From an uncultured Poribacteria bacterium (GTDB taxonomy: Bacteria; Poribacteria; WGA-4E; WGA-3G): DNA of 64,000 nucleotides. The translations under genes and the position numbers were made by a program. The notes below the pieces were generated by a model. That model worked only from the letters and a program-made list of their open reading frames with translations. It made no database searches and had not been told where the DNA came from. Below are positions 28,054 through 36,596 of the stretch, one piece after another. Positions within the stretch are counted from its first letter, which is position 1. Every line of letters starts with the position of its first letter. The stretch is from the NCBI GenBank assembly GCA_951812525.1, contig OX638316.1, positions 2,018,630-2,082,629 on the forward strand. Direction: 5' to 3'.

Positions 28054-28896
28054 ATGATTCTCGGCGCACATGTGTCCACGTCAGGCGGCATACACAATGC
28101 CATCAAAAACGGGACCGATCTCCACTGCGATGCAATACAAGTTTTCTTGAAAAACCCAAACCAGTGGCAAGGGAAGTTACCTGATGATGCGATCGTCGAA
28201 AAGTTTCGCTCAGCATGGGCAGAAACTGAACTCGCAGATGTAATCGTTCACGACATTCACCTTAGCAATCTCGCCTCTCCGAAACCAGATGTCCTGAAAA
28301 AATCAAGCCAAGCATTTCGCGTACAGATGGAACTTGCACAGGTACTTGGACTCCGTCACATCGTCACGCATCTCGGTTCCCACCTTGGCGAAGGTGAAAC
28401 GTTCGGATTAAAGCGGCTGACTGACAGTTTCGATCACCTATTTGAAAGCACTGAGGCACCAGATGTCATAGTGCTCCTCGAAACCACTGCTGGGCAAGGT
28501 ACAAACCTCGGCTACTGCTTTGAACATATCCGTGATGTAATTGGCATGTCGAAGTATCCCGACAGGTTCGGTGTCTGTTTTGATACCTGTCATGTCTTCG
28601 CTGCTGGATACGATATGCGAACCGAGGCAGATTGTGCTGCAACCTTTAATCAATTTGACGACACCATCGGGTTAACTCGATTAAAAGCCTTTCATCTCAA
28701 CGACGCAAAATCGACCTACCAAAGCCGAGTGGACCGGCATGAACACATTGGCGAGGGCAATATCGGTGCGACAGCGTTTGCCTATATCCTCAATGATCCT
28801 CGTTTTGCTGACGTTCCGCTCATCATCGAAACACCAGAAATGAAAACCATGCATGAGGTGAACCTCTCAACGTTACGCAAGCTATACAGAAACTGA
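28054..28896 (+). CDS. nfo: Deoxyribonuclease IV (endonuclease IV)
   Basis: 280 residues, the normal Nfo length. It is the base-excision-repair AP endonuclease with a trinuclear zinc site. Signatures are GAHVSTSGGIHNAI at the N-terminus, VFLKNPNQW, HDIHLSNLASP, THLGSHLGEG, LETTAGQGTNLGY, CFDTCHVFAAGYD, AFHLNDAK with the His/Asp ligands, HEHIGEGNIG and IIETPE. No strong ribosome site precedes the ATG. The gene stands alone with its own promoter. Confidence 0.97.
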   Translation: MILGAHVSTSGGIHNAIKNGTDLHCDAIQVFLKNPNQWQGKLPDDAIVEKFRSAWAETELADVIVHDIHLSNLASPKPDVLKKSSQAFRVQMELAQVLGLRHIVTHLGSHLGEGETFGLKRLTDSFDHLFESTEAPDVIVLLETTAGQGTNLGYCFEHIRDVIGMSKYPDRFGVCFDTCHVFAAGYDMRTEADCAATFNQFDDTIGLTRLKAFHLNDAKSTYQSRVDRHEHIGEGNIGATAFAYILNDPRFADVPLIIETPEMKTMHEVNLSTLRKLYRN

Positions 28897-29469
28897 AGGT
28901 GTAGTCTGCAAATCTCTAAGCAAAATTGTCTGAATTCATTTCGGTGTAAGAGCACACCAGCCCCCCGGATGTTAGTTTTCCGTTACTACTGTTGATGGCT
29001 GGGTAAAAACTGCCGATACTATATCACCTGATTACAATTTTTGCTGAATACTATGCATTTTTTGGGAAAATACTGCAATTTTTGTTTGATAGCGATGAAA
29101 GAACAATCGCGAACGCATCCCATTTTTCAACGGATAGCGTTTTGAGACAACCCAGTGTGTGCCTGTGTTTTAGTAGTGAAAAATCATAATAAATTTCGGG
29201 GATTTCGGTGTAATTATGTGTCCTGTTCGGATATTGGCACGAAACTTGCTACATGCTAAGTTAGTGTTACGTCATATTAACGCACTAAAAATATATAAAG
29301 TAAAGTAAAATTGATTTGCTTTCTGGAACCTATTGCGATTCTATCCTGTTTTTGTTCAAGTTATAATTATCGGTCTTAAATTGCGAATTGATAATCTCGG
29401 CGTGTATCTATAGTAAAAACATCACAGGTTCTTCCTGCAGAAGTGGTTATCCAACAAGGGAACAGTATC
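28897..29469. other. Intergenic region, 573 bp, AT-rich, no gene seen
   Basis: I find no coding frame, tRNA, strong hairpin or repeat here. A TATAAT (29362-29367) about 100 bp before the small metal-binding protein gene has no good -35 partner. Confidence 0.5.
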
Positions 29470-29676
29470 ATGGCAAAAACGAAACTAAAGATCGGCGGTA
29501 TGTCCTGTCAACACTGCGTCAAAACTGTGACAGATGCCTTAACGGAGCTTCAGGGTGTTCGGCGGGCGAAGGTCAACCTACGTAAAGGTGAGGCAGTCGT
29601 CCATTTCGATGAATCTCGTGTTAACACGGCGAATCTCACAGAAGCAATAACTGCAGCGGGATTTGAAACGCTTTAA
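29470..29676 (+). CDS. Small HMA-domain metal-binding protein (CopZ-like)
   Basis: 68 residues from the ATG at 29470 (AAGGGA upstream); longer frames lack a site. It is a single heavy-metal-associated ferredoxin-like domain with the MSCQHC copper motif at about residues 11-16 and the typical VNLRKGEAVVHFDESRVN and AITAAGFE. It likely carries Cu(I) in the cytoplasm to a P-type ATPase or regulator; none is in the window. Confidence 0.9.
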   Translation: MAKTKLKIGGMSCQHCVKTVTDALTELQGVRRAKVNLRKGEAVVHFDESRVNTANLTEAITAAGFETL

Positions 29677-29819
29677 TCTGTCAGTGATTCTTTAGGGAAC
29701 ATCCCTCTCGGTCGGTGGGAATGTGCCTTACTACTACGATTAGACAGACTTGTAATCGCTTATCGGTGAGTGCCGTCTAAATCATCAGTGAAGTAGTAGA
29801 TGTCAGAATGGAGGAAGTA

Positions 29820-30563
29820 ATGAAAAAATTGCTTTTAGCAATTTTTGTAGTGTCTGTGAGTGTCATTGGATGCGATGTTCCTTATACCGGTCCAGCGCTC
29901 ACAGTCAACGATGTAAATCGGTTTCTCAAGTCAAAGGGTGAAGATACCGTCTGTATACACGACGGGTTTGATTCAGTTTGCTTGAGAGTTGTGGTACAAG
30001 AGGTAGAGAAACGTGAGGAGAATGTCCCTGTCATCCACGTTCACCCAACAGGTATCATGTACGAGTTCTACTATGAAGATCGCCTTGTTTTGCGGGCAGA
30101 AAGGGCAATGAACACTGCCGAGATCGCCCAGGAATTGATAGATACAGGAAGAGTGCAGCTCCCGCCTGATGGCGAGCAGCTGGGGATTGGCGGTGATCAG
30201 GACGGTAATGGCGATGGCAAGAATGTTGCCGAGGGTTGGACTATCCAGATATACTATCCGCCGTCATTCCCGGAGCCAGAACGTGGCAAAACACCTGAAA
30301 CCAGTGGGTTTGACATCCGGGTTGCAAAAGGGATGCGGTTTTTTGCTGACGCTCGAAATGAACTTGAGATAAAGAGCTTCGCGCAGATTGATGGGGCTGA
30401 TGACCGCCGTGGTGTTCAATTCTCTATTGAAACAGAAGCGTCGGCGATAGTAATTCGCGTCGGTGGGTTAGTTCCGGGTTATAATGCGAAGTTTCGCATC
30501 AACACAGATGGTGTGGTATCTGATGAAGGCACTGATACCTTTGAATTGCAAGCAATCCAGTAG
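29820..30563 (+). CDS. Lipoprotein, paralogue of the next gene
   Basis: 247 residues from the ATG at 29820 (GGAGG upstream). A lipoprotein signal ends in VSVIGC, so Cys18 should be lipidated. The N-terminal domain (about 20-105) has the pattern TGPALTVNDVNRFL, DTVCIHDGFDSVCL and VIHVHPTGIMYEFYYEDRLVLRAER that recurs in the next gene. A short Gly/Asp linker (about residues 122-136) leads to a C-terminal domain with GFDIRVAKG, FAQIDGADDRRGVQFS. No known family is recognised. Two cysteines conserved in both paralogues could form a disulfide. Confidence 0.7.
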   Translation: MKKLLLAIFVVSVSVIGCDVPYTGPALTVNDVNRFLKSKGEDTVCIHDGFDSVCLRVVVQEVEKREENVPVIHVHPTGIMYEFYYEDRLVLRAERAMNTAEIAQELIDTGRVQLPPDGEQLGIGGDQDGNGDGKNVAEGWTIQIYYPPSFPEPERGKTPETSGFDIRVAKGMRFFADARNELEIKSFAQIDGADDRRGVQFSIETEASAIVIRVGGLVPGYNAKFRINTDGVVSDEGTDTFELQAIQ

Positions 30564-30586
30564 TCCTATAGGAAGGAATAGCATTA

Positions 30587-31687
30587 ATGGCAAGAACGGA
30601 TATGAGGACTGATAGTTTTGGAGCAGTGCAGCAAGTTCAACCTTTATCGTTAAGTTTAATCGCTGGTATTTTACTTATTCTTTTTACCCTGACAGGTTGT
30701 TCGGATGCACATAATTTGGGTCCATTCCTGACAGTTGACGATGTAGACCGATATTTTGTCGCAACTGAGGACACGGTCTGCCTCGTGAACGATGCCGATT
30801 CAGCTTGCCTAACACTTATGCCGGAAGACGGTCCCGATGCAAACGGCATCTACGGACCCATCATCCACGTCCATCCGACAAAACTCATTTATGTCTTCTA
30901 CCGTGAAGGCGTACCCGTTTTACGCGCCGAAAGAGGGACCGGTGGTGGCGGTGGTGGCGGTGGTGGCGGTGGTGGCGGTGGTGGCGGCGGCGGTGGTACA
31001 CCTGGCACTGTTGGCGGCGGTGGTGGCGGTGGCGGTGGCGGCACCCCTGGCACTGTTGGCAGAGACACCCCTGGCACACCCGGTGGTGGTGGTGGTGGTG
31101 GTGGTGGTGGTGGCGGTGGTAATGGTGGCGGTAATGGTGGCAACGGCGGTGATGGCGGTAATGGCGGTGGTGGTGGCGGCGGCGGCGGTGGTGGTGGCGG
31201 CGGCGGTGGTGGTGGCGGCGGCGGCGGCGGCGGTGGTGGTGGCGGCGGTGGTGGTGGCGGCGGTGGTAATGGCGGTGGTGGTAACGATGTGGATACTGTA
31301 ACCCCTGGACCTGTTGATACACACCATGCTCCCAACATATGGGTAGTATGGGTAGATTATGCAGATGGAAAACCTGACGATGCCAGGCCAAGCCTTGAGG
31401 AAAGCGGGCTTAATATCAAGATTAAAGACGAAGCTGGAATGGATATTACGGACGAAATAGGGGGCTTTGCGTTAGTCTCGGGCGGCGGTCCCGATGCTGT
31501 GCAGTTCAGCGTTCCCACTGATATAGTTAACGTTGATGATGACGGAAAAGAAACGTTATATATTGAGGTGACAGATGAAAACGGTAACACCAAAACATAT
31601 ACAGCAACGTTCGATGAAAGTATGGAACCGGATATTACGCTTAAGCCGGTTGGGGATCCTACCTCTCAGTCGCAAGATATAAATTAA
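30587..31687 (+). CDS. Lipoprotein with polyglycine linker
   Basis: 366 residues. A lipobox LTGC (Cys38) follows a longer signal region, with an N-terminal domain (44-117) matching the preceding lipoprotein (LGPFLTVDDVDRYF, DTVCLVNDADSACL, HVHPTKLIYVFYREGVPVLRAER). Residues about 119-233 are almost pure glycine, encoded by GGT/GGC codons (30941-31285), interrupted by a few TPGT units. The C-terminal part (about 245-366) is acidic and beta-rich, and resembles the paralogue's end (LNIKIKDE, GFALVSGG, VQFSV). An AGGAA site precedes the ATG. Polyproline and polyhistidine frames on the other strand are shadows. Confidence 0.75.
   Translation: MARTDMRTDSFGAVQQVQPLSLSLIAGILLILFTLTGCSDAHNLGPFLTVDDVDRYFVATEDTVCLVNDADSACLTLMPEDGPDANGIYGPIIHVHPTKLIYVFYREGVPVLRAERGTGGGGGGGGGGGGGGGGGGGTPGTVGGGGGGGGGGTPGTVGRDTPGTPGGGGGGGGGGGGGNGGGNGGNGGDGGNGGGGGGGGGGGGGGGGGGGGGGGGGGGGGGGGGGGNGGGGNDVDTVTPGPVDTHHAPNIWVVWVDYADGKPDDARPSLEESGLNIKIKDEAGMDITDEIGGFALVSGGGPDAVQFSVPTDIVNVDDDGKETLYIEVTDENGNTKTYTATFDESMEPDITLKPVGDPTSQSQDIN
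30941..31285. repeat. GGT/GGC trinucleotide low-complexity tract
   Basis: A 345-bp run of GGY codons interrupted by short ACACCTGGC/ACCCCTGGC units (Thr-Pro-Gly) and GGTAATGG (Gly-Asn-Gly) variants. The mixture of GGT and GGC follows blocks, suggesting past slippage or unequal recombination. Confidence 0.9.
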
Positions 31688-31725
31688 TTGGGAATTAGGT
31701 GTCTATTCTCTAAAGGGTATGGTCT

Positions 31726-33015
31726 ATGGACACAGCAAGGATTCAAGTTAAAGCAGGCGATGGTGGGAACGGATGCATCAGTTTCCGCCGAGAGAAATTC
31801 GTCCCACGTGGCGGTCCCGATGGTGGAGACGGTGGGAACGGCGGGAACGTCGTCCTCGTTGCTACTTTGGGTATGAGCACGCTGATTGATCTGCGTCATA
31901 ATCCGCGCCAGGTTGCTGAGAATGGCGGACACGGTGCTGGCAAGCAGCGGGTTGGGGCAGACGGCGTAGACCGAATCATTAAGGTCCCTGCTGGTACCAT
32001 CGTCAGAGACCAAGACACACTGGAAATGCTCGCCGATCTGACCGAACCCGATCAAACCGTTATCGTCGCACGCGGCGGTATCGGTGGCAAAGGCAATGCC
32101 CACTTTAAGAGCAGCACCTTCCAAGCACCGCGCGTTGCCGAGAAAGGTGAACCCGGCGAAGGACGCGAGATTAGTCTTGAAATTAAACTTATTGCTGATG
32201 TCGGACTGGTTGGCTATCCCAACGCTGGCAAATCGACCCTACTCGCTAGAACCTCCGCTGCAACCCCGAAAATCGCCCCGTATCCGTTCACTACGCTCCG
32301 TCCCAATTTAGGGGTTGTTCGTATCGATCGAGAACAAAATTTCATCCTCGCCGACATCCCTGGTCTCATAGAAGGCGCACACAAAGGAGCGGGTTTAGGA
32401 CACCAATTTCTGCGTCACATTGAACGCACTAAGATGCTCGTTCATGTTATTGATCTGAGTGCCACGGATGGACGCGACCCGATTGAGGACTACGAACAAC
32501 TCAATCGTGAATTGGGGCATTATAACGCACTCCTAACGAAACTTCCACAAATTATTGCCGTAAATAAGATAGATATGCCTGAAGCGCAGGCGAACCTGAC
32601 GCGCGTGCAGGAATACTTTGGTAAACGAAAAATTTTCCCTATCTCCGCCGTTACGGGTGAAGGTGTCAATCCGCTCATGCAACAAGCGTACCGCTCCTTA
32701 CAATACCTCGAAACACGCGCCCGAGAGGAAGCAGAGACGACCATTACATTTGAACACGAACTGCCACCAGAACCGCCGGCACGATTTGAACTCGTTAGGA
32801 CCGAGGAGGCGTTCGTCGTCAGCGGCGCAGAACCGCGTCGTGCTGTCCTCATGACGGATATGGATAGCGAACAAGGGGTGATTCTGTTGTATCGGAAGTT
32901 GAAAAACATGGGAGTGATAAATGCCCTCGCCCGTGAAGGCGCAGTGGAAGGAGACACGGTTCAGATAGATGAATTCGAGTTCACCTATAGCCCAAGAGCG
33001 ATGCAATCCAACTGA
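31726..33015 (+). CDS. obgE: GTPase Obg/CgtA
   Basis: 429 residues. The glycine-rich Obg fold is at 1-158 (GGDGGNGCISFRREKFVPRGGPDGG), the G domain has G1 GYPNAGKSTLL, switch II DIPGLIEGAHKGAGLG, and G4 NKID, followed by the OCT C-terminal domain. It is an essential ribosome-associated GTPase. AAAGGG precedes the ATG. The end overlaps or abuts proB. Confidence 0.96.
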   Translation: MDTARIQVKAGDGGNGCISFRREKFVPRGGPDGGDGGNGGNVVLVATLGMSTLIDLRHNPRQVAENGGHGAGKQRVGADGVDRIIKVPAGTIVRDQDTLEMLADLTEPDQTVIVARGGIGGKGNAHFKSSTFQAPRVAEKGEPGEGREISLEIKLIADVGLVGYPNAGKSTLLARTSAATPKIAPYPFTTLRPNLGVVRIDREQNFILADIPGLIEGAHKGAGLGHQFLRHIERTKMLVHVIDLSATDGRDPIEDYEQLNRELGHYNALLTKLPQIIAVNKIDMPEAQANLTRVQEYFGKRKIFPISAVTGEGVNPLMQQAYRSLQYLETRAREEAETTITFEHELPPEPPARFELVRTEEAFVVSGAEPRRAVLMTDMDSEQGVILLYRKLKNMGVINALAREGAVEGDTVQIDEFEFTYSPRAMQSN

Positions 33016-34132
33016 GGCGCGTGCCTGTTTGTCGGACGTGCGACGTATCGTCGTGAAGGTCGGCAGCACCACTATTGCAGATGAGGGACACCTCAACGAA
33101 GCTGCTCTGATTGGGCTGGTTCACGATTTAGCACTCGTAAAGCAGGACGGTGTGGAGGTCATCCTTGTCACATCAGGGGCAATCGCCGCTGGATGGCCTG
33201 GACTTGGTCTGAAACAACGTCCGCAAACACTACCACACTTACAAGCCTCTGCTGCAGTCGGACAGATCCGGTTAATGACGGCTTATGAGGAGTGGTTCCG
33301 CAGCTACGGACAGCGGACGGCACTTATGCTCCTCACGCGGGACGATTTCTCGAATCGGGAACGCTATACCCGCATGAACGATACTCTCCGCGCACTCCTC
33401 CATCACGGCGTGATTCCCATTATCAACGAAAACGACACAGTTGCCGTTGACGAAATCAAGGTCGGCGATAACGATACTCTCTCCGCTTACGTGACCAACC
33501 TCGCTCAAGCGGAACTCCTTGTTATCCTCTCTGATCAGGCAGGCTTTTACACCGCTGACCCGCGGCATGATCCGAATCCTGAACTCATCCACACCGTCCA
33601 CACAATTTCTGAAGAGATATGGCAAGCTGCTGGCGAGGCTGGCACAGCAAGCGGCACGGGTGGAATGGTGACGAAGCTGCGAGCCGCTGACATCGTCACT
33701 GGATCCGGTGAGATGATGGTACTTGCGCACGGACAAGAACCGCTTGTTGTCACAAGGCTCTTGAAGGGTGAGTTGCTCGGGACCCTATTCCTTCCACAAT
33801 CCCGTATCTCCGGACGCAAACGATGGATCGCCTATTCCCGCCCTCCAAAAGGTAGGCTTATTGTAGATGACGGCGCACGAAACGCACTCGTGCGAGGTGG
33901 TAGAAGCCTACTCCCCGCCGGTATCCGCCGCGTCGAAGGTAGTTTTGACTATAGCGATACCGTCTCATGCCTTACAGAAAACGGCGTAGAGTTCGCACGC
34001 GGCTTAGTAAACTATAATGCCATAGAAACCGCAAAACTCGCCGGAAAACACACCAAAGACATCGAAAAAATCCTCGGCTACCGCGATTACGACGAGATCA
34101 TACATCGGGACAATCTCGTCCTACTCGACTGA
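32969..34132 (+). CDS. proB: Glutamate 5-kinase
   Basis: 387 residues as drawn. The amino-acid-kinase domain has VVKVGSTTIADE near residue 28, LVTSGAIAAG, NENDTVAVDEIKVGDNDTLSA and TGGMVTKLRAAD, followed by a PUA domain (about 285-387). It phosphorylates glutamate in the first step of proline synthesis. The ATG at 32969 overlaps obgE by 47 bp with no close ribosome site; a TTG at 33029 (GAGG upstream) just after the obgE stop is an equally good start. proA follows after a 353-bp gap. Confidence 0.94.
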   Translation: MNSSSPIAQERCNPTEARACLSDVRRIVVKVGSTTIADEGHLNEAALIGLVHDLALVKQDGVEVILVTSGAIAAGWPGLGLKQRPQTLPHLQASAAVGQIRLMTAYEEWFRSYGQRTALMLLTRDDFSNRERYTRMNDTLRALLHHGVIPIINENDTVAVDEIKVGDNDTLSAYVTNLAQAELLVILSDQAGFYTADPRHDPNPELIHTVHTISEEIWQAAGEAGTASGTGGMVTKLRAADIVTGSGEMMVLAHGQEPLVVTRLLKGELLGTLFLPQSRISGRKRWIAYSRPPKGRLIVDDGARNALVRGGRSLLPAGIRRVEGSFDYSDTVSCLTENGVEFARGLVNYNAIETAKLAGKHTKDIEKILGYRDYDEIIHRDNLVLLD

Positions 34133-34161
34133 TTTTTCCACCACCTGTCAAAACCTGTATC

Positions 34162-34220
34162 GGTAGGAGCGGTTTCCTATCACACACTGTATTGGTAGGA
34201 GCGGTTTCCTAACCGCGCTG
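34162..34220. repeat. Two copies of GGTAGGAGCGGTTTCCTA element
   Basis: A truncated copy (34162-34179) is followed 30 bp later by a full one, where GCGGTT (34201-34206) and AACCGC (34211-34216) pair around TCCT. Confidence 0.75.
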
Positions 34221-34396
34221 GTCTTCCGTAACAAAGCATCTCCTTGCCAATTCTCAACGACACATTTCATGACCAACATATAGTGAAACCCAACTTTTTT
34301 ATGTCACACCGATTGCATTATCCTGCAAATCCTGATTCAGACGAACACCTTACTGACAACCAATAACTGAATACACAAATCAATTTTTAAACTGCC

Positions 34397-34426
34397 TTGA
34401 AAATTTTCTAAGCGATATGTTATAAT
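34397..34426 (+). promoter_or_regulatory. Sigma70-like promoter for proA
   Basis: TTGAAA (34397-34402), 18 bp, TATAAT (34421-34426), with TGT before the -10. Confidence 0.65.
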
Positions 34427-34485
34427 GCTAAGCATCATTTCCAACTATAATTTGTCTATTGCACCACTATTCAAAAGGAACACTC

Positions 34486-35748
34486 ATGAGTGAAAATATA
34501 CAACAGATGATCCAATCACAGGCTCGAAAGGCGAAATCGGCGATGCGGGTTTTATCACGAAGTTCTGCCGATGTCCGGAACTATGCCCTCTTAGCGATGG
34601 CTGAAAGCCTACAAGAATCCAAAGATAAAATTCAAGCAGCAAACCGCATTGATCTCGAAAACGGCGAAAAAACCGGACTCGCCGCACCGCTCATGCAGCG
34701 CCTCCTGCTCGACGACAAAAAAATCGAACGGATGGTGGACAACCTCCGCCAAGTCGCCGCACTTCCCGATCCGATTGGCGCAGTCATCAGCATGGGTGAA
34801 CGTCCGAATGGACTCAAGATCGGCACAGTCCGTGTCCCCATTGGTGTCGTTGCTGTCGTGTATGAGTCGCGGCCGGACGTGACCGTTGAAGTATCCGCAC
34901 TCTGCATCAAGTCTGGAAACGGTGTTATCCTCCGGGGTGGCTCCGAAGCGATCCACTCTAATGCGACACTTGCCCGTGTCCTCAGTGATACCGCTGCTGC
35001 AGAAGGAGTTCCAGATGCGATCCAATTCGTTGACACCACTGACCGACAGGCTGTTTACGAACTCATCCGTCTGCCAGAATACGTGGATCTCGTCATACCA
35101 CGCGGTAGCAACGAGTTTGTTCAGTTTTTGATGAAAGAGTCCGATGTCCCGGTGTTAGGTCATGCCGATGGTATCTGCCATATCTACGTTGACGAAGCCG
35201 CCGACCTCGAAATGGCAAACAAGATCTGCATGAATGCGAAGGTAGGGTATAAAGTTGCCGTCTGCAACGCCGTAGAGACACTCCTCGTCCATGCTGATAC
35301 TGCTGAAAAGTTCCTCCCCACTTTCTGTGAGGCACTGCAGGATGCAGATGTTGAAATTCGCGGATGTGAACGCACGCGGCAACTCCATCCGGCGACGAAG
35401 CCTGCGACCGAAGAAGATTGGCGGACCGAATACCTCGATTATATCTTATCCATTCGGGTGGTAGAGGATATAGACACGGCAATCGACCACATTGAAGCCT
35501 ACGGTTCACATCATTCCGATGCAATTATCACCGAAAGTTACAGCGCAGCACAACGCTTTCTCAAAGAGGTAGATTCCGCTGCCGTCTACGTCAACGCCAG
35601 CACTGTCTTTACCGACGGTTATGAATTTGGGTTGGGAGCAGAGGTTGGAATTAGCACACAGAAGCTCCACTCCCGCGGTCCCATGGGACTTGAGGGGTTG
35701 ACGACTTATAAGTACATTGTATACGGAGCCGGTCAGGTGCGCGAATAG
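34486..35748 (+). CDS. proA: Glutamate-5-semialdehyde dehydrogenase
   Basis: 420 residues from the ATG at 34486, preceded by AAAGGAA; the TTG upstream lacks a site. It catalyses the NADPH-dependent reduction of gamma-glutamyl phosphate. Signatures include VPIGVVAVVYESRPDVTVE, GSEAIHSN, LVIPRGSNEF, VCNAVETLLVH (catalytic Cys) and YVNASTVFTDGYEFGLGAEVGIST near the end. The gene is separate from obgE-proB and has its own promoter. Confidence 0.97.
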   Translation: MSENIQQMIQSQARKAKSAMRVLSRSSADVRNYALLAMAESLQESKDKIQAANRIDLENGEKTGLAAPLMQRLLLDDKKIERMVDNLRQVAALPDPIGAVISMGERPNGLKIGTVRVPIGVVAVVYESRPDVTVEVSALCIKSGNGVILRGGSEAIHSNATLARVLSDTAAAEGVPDAIQFVDTTDRQAVYELIRLPEYVDLVIPRGSNEFVQFLMKESDVPVLGHADGICHIYVDEAADLEMANKICMNAKVGYKVAVCNAVETLLVHADTAEKFLPTFCEALQDADVEIRGCERTRQLHPATKPATEEDWRTEYLDYILSIRVVEDIDTAIDHIEAYGSHHSDAIITESYSAAQRFLKEVDSAAVYVNASTVFTDGYEFGLGAEVGISTQKLHSRGPMGLEGLTTYKYIVYGAGQVRE

Positions 35749-35810
35749 GGGCACGTACATCCCTATAGATGACCCTTTCCAATCTCGCCTTTTTTCCCTA
35801 AAATTGGTAG

Positions 35811-35830
35811 GCGCGGTTTCCTAACCGCGC
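35811..35830. repeat. Palindromic element with TCCT loop
   Basis: GCGCGGTT (35811-35818) and AACCGCGC (35823-35830) pair over 8 bp around TCCT, preceded by GGTAG. Confidence 0.85.
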
Positions 35831-35854
35831 TCTCTTCCTGTAGGAAGGAACTCC

Positions 35855-35941
35855 AAATTTTGCGCCGCAGAAGCCACACGCGCATTCTTGCTTCGCAGTG
35901 AGAATGATTTACGCCGCAAAATTTATCTTAGCTTTACATTT
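35855..35941. repeat. Imperfect inverted-repeat element shared with trpD upstream region
   Basis: AAATTTTGCG (35855-35864) pairs with CGCAAAATTT (35915-35924); a nested CATTCT/AGAATG pair is inside. The right part (GATTTACGC, then AAATTT-TCTTAGCTTTACATTT with one difference) recurs at 43067-43106. Confidence 0.6.
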
Positions 35942-35977
35942 CCCGACTTTTTCTCCTATCGCCATTCAAATTTTTCC

Positions 35978-36005
35978 TTGACTATTTTGCACGTTGTGCT
36001 ATAAT
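35978..36005 (+). promoter_or_regulatory. Sigma70-like promoter for the DUF5069 gene
   Basis: TTGACT (35978-35983), 16 bp, TATAAT (36000-36005), with TGC before the -10. Confidence 0.65.
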
Positions 36006-36088
36006 GCTGTGGCATATTAAATGACAGGTAATAGCACCTGTTGTGCAACAACTCTGTTTTTAATTTTTAAAGAGAAGGAGAAAATAGA

Positions 36089-36523
36089 ATGGCAGGAATG
36101 ATTCCGACAATTAGTTCAGGGGTTGCAGGACCGCTCGGCGTGTTACACCTCCCCCGATTCTGGTCGAAAGTACTGATGGATTCCAAGGGTCAACTACATG
36201 AAGATTATCCGGCATGCGGCGCGGGCTTCGATCAGATGGTATTAGATGGACTCGGACTGGACAAGGATACTACGCTGGCATATATCAGCGACAATTCGCC
36301 CACCTACCCGCAGTTTGAAGCGTGGGTTTTGGAACAGAGCGGCGGAAGCCTTGACCAAGCGGCAGTCGATGAACTGAACGCTGCAATTGCAGGCTATAAT
36401 CACGATGACGATACCCGCGGGAGCATCCTCGGTGCCAGTGGTATTGATGACAACGGCTCTATCTTAGACGCTGTTAATCTCAACAACCTTGACGACTGGT
36501 ATGAGCTTCACGCCAGCTTATAG
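36089..36523 (+). CDS. DUF5069-like protein
   Basis: 144 residues, soluble, acidic, with an AGAAGGAG site before the ATG. The segment LPRFWSKVLMDSKGQLHEDYPACGAGFDQMVLDGLGLD resembles the DUF5069 family, small cytosolic proteins of unknown role. A second region (LEQSGGSLDQAAVDELNAAIAGYNHDDDTRG) follows. It has its own promoter and a hairpin directly after it. Confidence 0.6.
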   Translation: MAGMIPTISSGVAGPLGVLHLPRFWSKVLMDSKGQLHEDYPACGAGFDQMVLDGLGLDKDTTLAYISDNSPTYPQFEAWVLEQSGGSLDQAAVDELNAAIAGYNHDDDTRGSILGASGIDDNGSILDAVNLNNLDDWYELHASL

Positions 36524-36543
36524 GTTGGACGTTTAAACATTTT

Positions 36544-36572
36544 CATGTAGGCGCGCTTTCCGCGCCTACATG
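36544..36572. terminator. Bidirectional hairpin between converging genes
   Basis: CATGTAGGCGCG (36544-36555) and CGCGCCTACATG (36561-36572) pair perfectly over 12 bp around CTTTC. It lies between the DUF5069 gene and the converging Gfo/Idh/MocA gene. The T-run is weak on both sides, so it may be a palindromic repeat family member rather than a classic terminator. Confidence 0.65.
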
Positions 36573-36596
36573 AATACACCTCTTTTCCCTTCCTGA

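Larger units (their letters stand above)
34133..34485. other. Intergenic region, 353 bp, with palindromic repeats and proA promoter
   Basis: No ORF. Two copies of the palindromic element and the sigma70-like proA promoter are here. Confidence 0.6.
35749..36088. other. Intergenic region, 340 bp, with two structured repeats
   Basis: No ORF. It contains a TCCT-loop palindrome, a 70-bp imperfect inverted repeat that is partly shared with the region before trpD, and the promoter of the DUF5069 gene. Confidence 0.6.

Noticed and set aside
28897-29469. Possible small RNA or tRNA in the long AT-rich gap
   Set aside because: No cloverleaf, T-arm consensus or strong hairpin with a T-run was visible by eye.
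29690-29750. Hairpin after the HMA gene (GGAACATCCC ... GGGAATGTGCC)
   Set aside because: The arms pair only with a bulge and mismatches, and no T-run follows.
30885-31391. Long polyproline and polyhistidine frames on the minus strand, and a polyalanine/valine frame on the plus strand
   Set aside because: They are frame shadows of the GGT/GGC polyglycine tract and have no ribosome sites or domain features.
34609-35524. Several minus-strand frames of 60 to 143 codons
   Set aside because: All lie antisense to proA, which has complete family motifs.
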